Origin: Chlorokybus atmophyticus | Lineage: Eukaryota; Streptophyta; Chlorokybophyceae; Chlorokybales; Chlorokybaceae | Direction: 5' to 3' | Length of the DNA: 64,000 nucleotides | Assembly (NCBI GenBank): GCA_009103225.1 | Contig: RHPI01001507.1 | Coordinates: 551,057 to 615,056 of the forward strand | In this document: positions 11,647-20,628 of the stretch, one piece after another | How positions within the stretch are numbered: position 1 is the first letter of the stretch | Layout of the letters: each line of letters opens with the position of its first letter | Notes under the pieces: generated by a model | What the model was told of the DNA's origin: nothing | The model's input: the letters and a program-made list of their open reading frames with translations, nothing else | Databases searched by the model: none | Program-made: the position numbers and the translations under genes

Positions 11647-12224
11647 CACATAATCAGTTCGACGTGCCGTATGACATACAGCCACTGCCAGCCAAAGCAT
11701 GCCAAGTACAGCTCGAATGGTTTTACTTGCCACCCAGTATGTTTGTTTAGGTAGTGGCACACATCTCAACCCGCATCAGTCGACATCGACAGGTACATCT
11801 GCTGCGACAGGTCAAAGTTCTGCTCCGCGGATAGGTCTTGCACATTGCCGGGTTGCTGTGGCAGCAACAACACCATCATATCGAGGACGGCGAGGGGCAA
11901 CAACGTACTACGGATGGCCATATCGTGTTTGGGTTTCAACCACGGCCAATCCCCAGAAGTCTGTTAATACCGCACTCTTCAGATTTGCTCCCACTTATTG
12001 CATACTTTTGTCACCCACCTCGAGGCATGCCGCATGCGGTAATGCAGCGCGCCTTGGTCGTATTGTAGGGCGATCAACTCCTTTGCACTACGAGTCAGCC
12101 CCTCAAAGCGTCTACGCGTCGGGGCTTTGAGCTTAGGTAGCTCGTGCCGCACCGGCTGTCTCTCTGGACGATGCTTAGCAGCCACTTGGCGCTGTAAACC
12201 CGCCTGTGCGTACTTAGGACACAC
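11647..12224 (-). pseudogene. Decayed coding stretch, unknown protein
   Basis: One minus-strand frame reads protein-like for about 190 codons, interrupted by stops of mixed type (TGA at 11979-11981, a TAA four codons on, two later TGA). Readable pieces include LPKLKAPTRRRFEGL, then MRHASRWVTKVCNKWEQ, then FELYLACFGWQWLYVIRHVE. The first part is basic and the last hydrophobic. I do not recognise the family. Its position downstream of the unknown gene at 12562-14977 on the same strand suggests it is a further decayed exon or the 3' part of the same unit. Confidence 0.4.
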
Positions 12225-12304
12225 AGTCAGCCCCAGTGAGGCTTCAAGGCGCTGTGCTTCTTCTAACGTTGTAACAATGCCTCACCTTTCCTTTTTTAGT
12301 CCTG

Positions 12305-12838
12305 TCAGCGTCCCTTGTTCCAACAACCTTCTTCTTTTTTTGGGTGGTCAACCTGCACATCTTGGCAAGCGCTCTCTGTGGCACTGTCACTCAGAGAAGG
12401 TAAGGCGTTATTTTCTTGCTCCACAGCCTTGCACTTGTTGGTTGCCTCCCGTTCCTCCACGACCTCATGTTGCTTCATGAGGTCGAGCATGAAGCCTTTG
12501 TTTTTCAGCGCAGCCTTTAGGACACCTTAATCAATCTCTTTACCAACAAAACAGGCTGAGATCAATGTGGCAAGCTTATAGGGAGAGGGCGAGCTAATGC
12601 TGCTTCTTGATGGAGATGCCTCCGGATGGTCAGAGTGCGGAAGCAAGTGAGTCTCCGCAGCAGGAAGGGAGGGTGCTGAATTGTTATTGCGAGCATGTGG
12701 CTGTGGTTGAGGGGAGGCAAGATGTGCAGAACAGTCGGCTACTTCTTGCCTAGCACACGAAGGCGAGGCCTGAGGCGTTGGCGCAGCACACGGGTCACAG
12801 CCGCTGGTAGCGGGGAATTGGCACTGCCATTCCGCCAC
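12305..12838 (-). pseudogene. Ser/Pro-rich then charged coiled-coil-like segment, unknown protein
   Basis: The frame is open from 12838 to a TAA at 12527-12529 and continues in the same frame to TGA at 12305. The first part is Ser/Pro/His-rich; it becomes FVGKEID-stop-GVLKAALKNKGF and then a charged helical stretch (LMKQHEVVEEREATNK). Compositional continuity across the TAA suggests a mutated sense codon, possibly Gln. It lies in a different frame from the upstream unknown gene, so an intron or frameshift near 12840 would be needed to join them. The family is not recognised. Confidence 0.4.
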
Positions 12839-14977
12839 TCTCCGATCAGGTCCGTTACCTACGATGGCACTTCATGCATAGGCCACCATTGTTTGGTGCT
12901 TGCAGGCTTGAGGAGCTAAAAGTGTGCTTCTGGCTCATAAGGAGCAGTGTTGCCCACCACCAGGACTGAGTTAGGGGCTTCTTTATTTTTGACCCAAACT
13001 GCGCTGCCGGGCCGTGGCACCCACTCCCCATGCTCGCGCTAAACGGTCACGCAAATAATCAACAAGCCCAGCTTGTTGGCAAACATGGACATCTGCAGGT
13101 GCTCAACGTACACATCTTTTCTCCGCACAATTTGTCGCACCTTGGCCATGGCTATGTCAATGTCGCAATTGACATCAGCCAACATGGTCGCAGACAATTT
13201 ATCGTAATACTGCACCATCTCTCCCGCGGCACCCATAGCTCTGCAGAAGTCCAGAATTCTGCTCGCCACGCCTGCATCAACAGCCTTGGCGATGATTTTG
13301 CGGAGAGTGCCCCCCCTGCCGTCGTCGTCCATGGTGTTCAGTATGGCCCACAATCCGCTCGAGTTGGGGCACTTGTGATCATCCAGGACACTTTGCGCTA
13401 TGGATGGCCTGGCGTGAAACACACATTGGTGGAAGCAATTACTATCCGTTGACGCATTGAAGTGGTCCCATGAGGCGAGCTAGCCAACTAGCATGACTGA
13501 TGGCCGTATGCGGGTTGCGGGCCGCTCCTCTGATGACTCGCTGGCAGGTGGTGACCCCTGCTGCATGCGCATACAGCACTCACATGGTGTGTCCAAATGT
13601 GGACGGCAAGAGTCGCAGCGACTGATAAAATACCTAAGTTTGAAGCAGATTGCCGGCTTCAACTTGCAGCGGGTGGGGTAAGGTAGGTGCAGAAGCGATA
13701 TCGGTTGTTGCATTGTGCTGTGGTCTCGCCGGTCGCGGCAAGAAGGATTGTTGCCCCGCCTTCACCGGTGCTGCTCGTGGAGGAGATGGCAGTGCATGAA
13801 GGCCTGGTGCCGCGGAAGGTGGTTGCGCTCTGGCTGCAAGGGGAGCAGGAGCGGCAGGTGAGACCACTTGTGCATGCAGCAAGGGGGGCTGTATACAGGA
13901 CCCAGGATAAGATGGCTCGCAATGTTGCAAAGGACGAATATAAGCTTATGCCTGACTTATGCCTGACGCATTGTTACCAAGGCACAAGTATAAAAGACAG
14001 TGACTTACCTCAATGGCCCGTGGGCTGCATGGAGCAGAGGAAGCCACGGTGGCTGACAAGGTGGTATTGGGTGCACTCTCCCCGCCACCCTCGATTGCGG
14101 ACTCGTCACGGAGCTCGTGAGCCATGGGCACATCATGCGCCACTGCCCCAATGGACATGTCGAGATTCAACAGGCCAACATGCATGTTAAACTGATGCCG
14201 CATTGTCGCCGCGCCCATCAGCAAGTGGGATTGAAAGACTAGTTGATGGGATTGAATCCAAGCTTGCACAGGAGTTCCAACAGGACCTAGTGCACTGTGG
14301 TGCTGTCAACAAATTACATGTGGGTTAGCTGCATGTTTGCGACACTGCAATTGCAATAGTCAATTGCGTCACACCGTCATCAGTTGGTTGCTTCGAACAG
14401 TCACCTGCGGCATGCACGAATGATTGCATGGACTGCGTTATTGTTTGTTGATGCACTACTGGTTGAATGCCGGACGAATAGCCACGCGCTCCTGTGCTCA
14501 AACCCAGCGTACTTCGTTCGGCACGCGCGCGCGACTTCGCACGCTCACGCACATCCTAGCATGCAAAGGTAGGCATGCATTGGAAGTGCATGCAGCTTAC
14601 ATGCACAGCGAGATTGGCAACAACAAACCACCGCCCAGATGTGTCTATCTGCTCTGGCTTCCGCAATGTCGGCTTGACTGTAGGGTGGTATGGGTGAATA
14701 GTGGAGGCCTGCAGCCACGCTACATGTATCATATAGACTGCGCTAAAATCATTTTAGCTTGCAAGGAAATGCATGTGACTGTTGAGCGTACCTTTGGATT
14801 CTGTTGTGCTTGTTCCCACAGTCGCAATTGGTCCCGCATGGTTCTAACAAGGGGCTCCAAGGATTGCAGCTTCTGATCCACTCCTTGTTGCAAAAAGCGA
14901 GCCACCAAGCAGCTCTCTGTGTACAGATGGTCCTTAATGGCTTGCCTGCTGGTTTGTTGGTGATGCATGTTGGACAT
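12562..14977 (-). pseudogene. Unrecognised multi-exon gene with TAG-only interruptions
   Basis: My model is exon 1 14792-14977 (start MSNMHHQQ; an upstream in-frame Met exists at 15055), exon 2 14009-14302, exon 3 13664-13888 and exon 4 from 13560. All junctions are GT-AG and phase 0, with introns of 489, 120 and 103 bp. Exon 1 is helical (LQSLEPLVRTMRDQLRLWEQ), exon 3 is Pro/Ala-rich, and exon 4 carries a compact domain (LWAILNTMDDD, LRKIIAKAVDAGVASRILDF, MVQYYDKLS). In exon 4 the frame runs about 330 codons and is stopped only by TAG, at 13480, 13039, 12916, 12859 and 12739, before TGA at 12562-12564. Protein-like sequence continues across the first four. I recognise no family. It could be a host gene relic or cargo of a large mobile element. 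Confidence 0.5.
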
Positions 14978-15320
14978 GTTGACTTCAAATGCTGCATGCA
15001 ACCATGCACAACAAGCATACACCGCACAGTGGTAAGAGCAGAGGTACACCGCCAACGAAGTGACCAGAGAAGTGAATTAACTCAATAACCCACAGCCTGT
15101 CGGCTCTGAGCCTTCAGTCTGGGTCCTACCAAAGAGCAGATCAGGCTGTACCAGTCCTAACTGCCTGCAGCCTATACATACAACTGCAGTCTATGAATAG
15201 CTTATCAAGTACCAGCTTAATAAGCTACAATAGGGCTAGCTAAGCTGACTGGACAATAGCACATAAGTGTCATATGCTATATATGTAGAGAACACTGCAT
15301 AACATGCTATATTCTCCACA
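14978..15320 (-). repeat. Probable 3' LTR region of copia element 1
   Basis: Read on the minus strand, a purine-rich stretch ending GCGTGGGAG (right of 15320) is followed by TGTGGAGAATATAGCATG, as expected where a PPT meets an LTR. The far end of the LTR was not found because no second copy exists in the window; the left limit given is only the edge of the neighbouring gene model. Confidence 0.5.
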
Positions 15321-15354
15321 CTCCCACGCAGGCAGCTTGGCCAGCTCTGAATCT

Positions 15355-16066
15355 TCAGAACTTGGTCTTCTTTGTCTTCATCTTCACTGTCCCGATGCCC
15401 AGTCCTTCACAGCATGCCTTGAACTTCTTCATAGGCAGTGCCTTCGTCATAAAGTCAGCCAGCATCTCCTCAGTGCCACAGAAAACAAACTCAATGTCAT
15501 TCCTCGCCACTCTGTCTCTCACTAAGTGGTGGTGCACATTAATGTGCTTGCTCCTCGCCGAAAGAATGGGATTATTCAGTAGTTTGACTGCTCTTTAGTT
15601 GTCACAGCGCATCTCCACGCTTCCACATGGATGACCAAGGTCTCCTAGCAGTTTCCTAAGCAAAAATGCCTCTTTCGTCGCTGCTGCAGAGGCCATGTAC
15701 TCTGCTTCTGTAGTGGAAGCTGCCATTGTCGGTTCCACGTACATCAACAGCCACACTTGCTTGCTCTCATGGGAGAACAAGCTTGGATCTGCCAGACTTG
15801 CAGTAATCCCAGCTTCTGGAGCTCCTTGCACAGTCTTGCATGCCACACCCGTGGTGCCTGCTTCAAGCCATACAATGCCTTCACCAATCTGCATGCTATA
15901 CCAAGTGACCCCTCCTGATACCCTCTTGGTTGCTGAATGTAGATTCTCTCTTTCAGCTCCCCATACAAAAACGCTGTCTTGACATCCAAGTGATGGAACT
16001 TCAGGTTGTGTGCTGACACAATTGCCACCATAGCTCTAAAGGTTGCCAACTTCCCCGCCGGTGCAA
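15355..16066 (-). pseudogene. Copia element 1 RT (part) fused to RNase H
   Basis: The frame beginning just after the solo LTR has the RT motif FHHLDVKTAFLYGEL and QPRGYQEG, then KALYGLKQAPRVWH. After a frameshift, LLMYV joins directly to the RNase H signature STTEAEYMA, so the YVDD loop, the rest of RT and the start of RNase H are deleted. A TAA at 15596-15598 replaces the conserved Gln of CDNQ. The last segment (VHHHLVRDRVARNDI ... ADFMTKALP) is the usual copia C-terminus and ends at 15355. Confidence 0.88.
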
Positions 16067-16525
16067 TGTTGACATACACACGTGCAAGTGACACGCCAAC
16101 AACATCAACACAAGAGCATGACTGCTACTGCCGCCATAGCATCCGCACACATGCTACATCGTGACCTCTTTTTTCTTCATTGCAACAAGTCTGGGCTTTA
16201 TACCCCGCCAGTCTCTACACACGTCTACATTGGCAAGCACCGCGTGCGCTATACTCAGCCGATTGCTGTTCTGTAAGCTACGCTGTCTAGCTCACAACCA
16301 GAGCTTTTCAACAAGCTAAGCCACGCCTGCTAAGCTTACGTATCTACGAAGCTACGCGATTTCTCCCAAGGCTCTACCAAGCAGCCTGCTCCGGAGTCCG
16401 TCATGACTCGACCGTCTTGCTAAGTCTAAAGTCCACGCGCTTCTTCCTAGTACCTTCGACCCTCGACTCCTGTGTGAAGGGCAAGCTGACCGGATACAAG
16501 CATCACCCATGTAATACCTTCAACA
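16067..16525 (-). repeat. Solo LTR of the copia-2 family inserted in copia element 1 RT
   Basis: This 459-bp sequence begins TGTTGACATACACACG and ends TACCTTCAACA on the plus strand, and is similar over its length to 18808-19224. Five-base direct repeats TGCAA flank it at 16062-16066 and 16526-16530. Removing it and one TGCAA restores the RT frame around FNEVFAPAGK. A solo LTR is the usual product of LTR-LTR recombination. Confidence 0.93.
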
Positions 16526-18347
16526 TGCAAACACCTCATTGAAGTCAACTCCTTCTTGCTGCAGAAACCCCTTGGCAACCAATGTGGCCTTGTACCTTTC
16601 AATGTTGCCAATGCCGTCCCTCTTCACCTTGAACACCCACTAGACAGGAATAGGCTTGACCCCTGCAGGTGGAACTTCAAGTTCCCATGTTGCATTGGCA
16701 TGCAGCGAGGCTATCTCTTCATTCATTGCCTGACGCCAACTGTCTGCATCAGTCTTCAGGAGTGCTTCTTCATATGTCGTTGGCTCCACACTCTGTAAAT
16801 TTGAGCCCGCCATATAGCCAAACTTCTTTTGAAAACGAACAGGACCCTTTTTGTCGCGCCCAGGATAATGCCCCCTGCCTTGCTGTTGGTTTTGCTCATG
16901 CTGATGACTCCTCTCATCTCTGCGTGCAGCGCTGCTCACTTTCTTAGGGCAGAGCTCCCTTTCTAAATCAGAACCACTGTCCACCAGATCTGGAACAGTT
17001 GTTGCTGTGCTAGACTTAGGCTGTTGTTGATTATCATCAGTGCCTTCATCTTCTGAAAAATCGCTGTCACTGATCTCCTGCAACTGATGTGCTCCCACGG
17101 CATCATGGAATACAACTTCTCTGCTAATCACAATTTTCTGAGTATCCTCCACCAGCACCCTATAAGCCTTAGAGTCAGGCTCATAGCCAAGGAAAACACC
17201 TTTCTTGCTGACCGAGTCCAGCTTCTTCCTTTGCTGCTTGGGTGTCAACACATATGCAGTGCAGCCAAACACTCGCATGTTGCTGACGTCTGGAGCCTTC
17301 ACGAAGAACAGCTCCCATGGAGTCTTTACTTGAGCACGCACTGACGATCTATTCTTGATGTAATTGGCTATCAAGACCGCTTCTGCCCACCAGCAATATC
17401 CCAACTTTGCATCACTCAACATAGCTCTAACTCTTTCCAATAAAGTCAGATTCAGCCTCTCTGCTGCACCATACTGCTGCGGAGTGTACGGGGCTGTTGT
17501 CTAATGCACAATGCTTTGTGAAGACCAGAATGCAGACAGCTCCCTGCTTAGGACTGATGACTGTCTTCACAGATTTACCAGACACATTCTTCAACCACAG
17601 TACCACCTCTTTCACCACAGCTGGGACATATGACTTGAGCTTCACATGACGCACCGATGACAGCTTGGAGAAGTCATTAAGGAAGGTGATAATGTAGAAT
17701 ACTCCCCCCTTCAATGGCTCTGGTAACGGACCACACACATCTGTGTGCACCAACTGTCCAACGTGCTCGCTGACGCTCTCAAAATTTTGAAAAGGTTGCC
17801 TATGCATCTTGGACAGCACACATGGCTCACAGAACACACCTCTGGACTGCTTGATCTGCGCCTTGCTCACATTGATGCCTCTAACCAGATCTTCAGCCAC
17901 TAGACGATGAAGGTTGTCATACCCAAGGTGTCCAAACCTTCGATGGCAAAGTTTAGCTGACTCAGGGACTGTTGCCACCAATGCCTTTTCAGTCTCAGCT
18001 TTATCTATCATGTAGAGCCCCTCTTGCTGTTCCCTCGCGATGAGACACACCTTGTCATCAACACGCAGACAGACCTCTCCTCCTTTTCGTAACAGATCAC
18101 CTCCAGCCTTCAACGCAACCTTCATGGAGAAGAGGCTAGCCTGTGCGCGTGGGACATGAAGAACCTTCTTCAGCTCCACCCTGTACACACCTTCTCCCAC
18201 CTTGCATTGAAGCACTGCCTGGCCTGGACCCGCTACCTTCAGGCTCCCACCCAACACATCCATAGTGCGGGGACTTGTCTGAATCTTGTAGTTCTGTAGC
18301 AGCCCAGCATCCACAGTAAGATGCTGCGTACAACCTGAATCAAACAC
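16526..18347 (-). pseudogene. Copia element 1 protease, integrase and start of RT
   Basis: The protease motif FDSGCTQHLT is at the N-terminus (18347), then LHVPRAQASLFS, the GAG-pre-integrase LCHRRFGHLGYDNLHRL and CEPCVLSKMHRQPF, and the integrase core start HTDVCGPL ... FLNDFS. After a frameshift near 17430, the integrase C-terminal part (RVFGCTAYVLTP, KKGVFLGYEPDSKAYRV) runs into the RT start WVFKVKRDG near 16610. The catalytic integrase Glu region falls in the frameshifted zone. A TAG at 16640-16642 precedes WVFKVK. Confidence 0.88.
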
Positions 18348-18807
18348 TCACCCAAACATCTGACTCTCTGTGGATGCTGTGAAGGCAACTGCTCCACCCA
18401 CTCCTCTCTGTCCACCCTGTGAATTGCCCTTTGCTGATCTCAGCTGCTGACAATCACTCTTCCTGTGCCCAACTTGGTCGCAATGGAAGCACTTCCCCTT
18501 GAAAGGCTTCTTCTAATCTTCACTCCTGTTGCCATTGTTGTTGTTTCTTGTACCAGCTCCTCCAAATGACTGCGCTCGAGCAGCGAACGCACTGGACTCT
18601 CCATCAGCCTCGTTGCCCTTGATCCTTAATTCTGCCTTCAACAGGATTGGCAATCTCTTTGAGGGACATCCTCTGATTTGTACTGATACCCTTCAACATA
18701 ATCACAGCAATCTCAAACTCTTGTGGCAACCGAGACAACACATTCAAGCACAGATCATCCTCTGAGACTGAATCTCCTATAGAGGTCAAATCATTTCTGA
18801 GCTTTTG
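18348..18807 (-). pseudogene. Copia element 1 gag, 3' part
   Basis: Gag-like helices (LRNDLTSIGDSVSEDDLCLN, VLSRLPQEFEIAV) resemble the copia gag (UBN2) family. A CCHC zinc knuckle (CFHCDQVGHRKSDC) lies at 18450-18491. A TAG occurs shortly before the knuckle, near 18514. The N-terminal gag is missing, cut by the LTR at 18808. Confidence 0.85.
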
Positions 18808-19224
18808 TGTTGACATACACACGTGCAAGTGACACGCCAACAACATCAACACAAGAGCATGACTGCTACTGCCACTAATGCCATACAAGTCCAGGGGTTT
18901 TATACCCCGCCAGTTTCTACACACGTCTACATTTGCAAGCACCGCGTGCACAATACTTAGCCTTTCAACGCGCTCTAAGTTGCGCTGTTTAGCTCACGAC
19001 CAGAGCTTTCCAACAAGCCAAGCCACGCCTGCTAAGCTTACGTATCCACAAAGCTACGCGGTTTCTCCCAACGCTCTACTCAGCATCTGGTCCGGGGTCC
19101 GTCCTGGCTCGACCATCTTGCTAAGTCCGGAGTCCACGTGCTCAGCCCATACAATCGACTCTCGACTCTTGTGTAGAGGGCAAGCTGACCGGATACAAGC
19201 ATCACCCATGTGATACCTTCAACA
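18808..19224 (-). repeat. 3' LTR of copia element 2
   Basis: This 417-bp sequence matches the solo LTR at 16067-16525, with TG...CA ends and an adjoining PPT. The left flank TTTTG does not match the sequence to the right of the element, consistent with loss of the 5' end. Confidence 0.88.
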
Positions 19225-20215
19225 CTCCCACGCGGGCAGCTTGGTCTTCAACACCTCCAACATATTCGCAATCCTTGCTTCTCTTCTTCTTCCGAACGAT
19301 GGCATAGAAGCTCTTTACCTCCTCTTGCTCCAGCTCCTCCACGCTTCCCACCAAAGCTTGCAGCTTGTTTGTAGAGAACATCTTGTCCTTCACAACAACT
19401 CGGGCCCCTTGGTTGGCCTTCAACTTCTTGCCCTTGTCTCTGTGATGCTCTTGATGTACATGCTCCTTGCTAACCTTCACTTGCTGCACCTTGCTCGCCA
19501 GCGCTTCCTTGTAGCTCCTTGCAGCTCCCACGGGCTCCGAGCTCCTTGTGTCAGCAACCTTCTGTGCCTCCTCCTTGTTGCCATGACCTTGTGGTGTCTT
19601 AAACGCTATCTTCTCGACCACCCTTGTCTTTGCAACAACCTTATGCGCACCGTCCTCCTCGACATAGTAGAGTCCACCCCTGTTGATGCCTACTACATGC
19701 GTGACACCGCCAAGCTCTATACGAGCCTTGTCCGCATCAAACACAGCCCTTGCACCAACTATTGTGGCTCTACGTACTGAGAACAAATTAGCACATGCAC
19801 CTGGCACATACGGTGTGTGAGAACAAACTAGCACATGCACCTGGCACATACAGTACATCCCTAAGCACAACCTCCTTCACCATACAACCAACCTTGCACC
19901 TCAGATTGGCATCTCCCTTTGCAACAGCTTCCAACATCTGCCGGTTCCCAAAATCCACCCTAACCGGCTCAGTCAAAGGAGTGAGGTTGGCGAGCTTGCT
20001 TCTATCGCTTGTGAGATGCCTGTTCGCTCCCGTGTCCAGCACCCACCCACGATACTCCGCTCCCTCATCCGATGCATGAAAAGCAACCGCTCAATGCTCA
20101 CCATCAGCCTTCTTCAACTTGGGACACTTCATCTTGATGTGACCACGCTCCCCGCAGTGCCAACACTCCACGTTGAAGCCTCGAACGCCCTTCCTCACAT
20201 GATGCTTCGATGATG
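19225..20215 (-). pseudogene. Copia element 2 gag-protease remnant with charged C-terminal segment
   Basis: The zinc knuckle CWHCGERGHIKMKC lies near 20125-20166 and the protease motif MLDTGANRHLTSD at about 20004-20042, followed by LYVPGACASLFS. A stop (TGA) lies between knuckle and protease. A 40-bp tandem duplication (19778-19817 and 19818-19857) shifts the frame. The frame then continues with typical pre-integrase sequence (GARAVFDADKARIELGG, NRGGLYYVEED). It ends in a 150-residue Lys/Glu/Val-rich stretch of unknown origin running straight into the PPT. Confidence 0.82.
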
Positions 20216-20299
20216 ACGTGAATGCCATAACACCTCCAAGTGCTCCCTCCCCATCATCGTCCTTCCTCAAGCGCTGCTCTTCTTGAAGTAACTAACCTT

Positions 20300-20482
20300 C
20301 AACATTTAGCTAGACTAAGCTGACTGGAGTCTATGAACGGCTAAACCTGGTCCTAACCTCCAACACTTAGCTAGACTAAGCTGAATGGAGTCTAAGGACG
20401 GCTAAACCTGGTCTAAACCTCCAACACTTAGCTAGACTAAGCTGAATGGAGTCTAAGGACGGCTAAACCTGGTCTTAACTCC
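20300..20482. repeat. 61-bp tandem repeat, three copies
   Basis: Units beginning CAACA(T/C)TTAGCTAGACTAAGC start at 20300, 20361 and 20422, each ending near CCTGGTC. They are nearly identical. Similar GCTAGCTAAGCTGACTGGA sequence occurs near 15233, next to the other end of the copia nest. Confidence 0.9.
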
Positions 20483-20628
20483 AACACAAGTGCGACTCTA
20501 GTGCGCGATATTAGACGTTCAAGACCGCCTCATTTTCGTTTTCGCGCCTCGTACATTCGGGCGGGCCAACCGGCGGCGGCAGTGCCACTATCAGCTAAAT
20601 CGGCGGCACCCGACTATCAGTTAGAGAG

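Larger units (their letters stand above)
15321..18807 (-). mobile_element. Ty1/copia element 1, internally deleted and interrupted
   Basis: Minus-strand order is gag with zinc knuckle, protease, GAG-pre-integrase, integrase, RT and RNase H, the copia order with integrase before RT. A solo LTR (16067-16525) sits in the RT. A deletion near 15745 removes the RT catalytic YVDD region. The 5' end is cut at 18807 by the LTR of copia element 2. The element cannot be active. Confidence 0.9.
18808..20296 (-). mobile_element. Copia element 2, non-autonomous deletion derivative
   Basis: On the minus strand it has a gag zinc knuckle and protease, then an unusual Lys/Glu/Val-rich segment, a PPT (GCGTGGGAG) and a 3' LTR (18808-19224). 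Integrase core, RT and RNase H are absent. The 5' LTR is not found; the right side fades into a 61-bp tandem repeat at about 20300. It interrupts copia element 1 gag at 18807. Confidence 0.8.
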
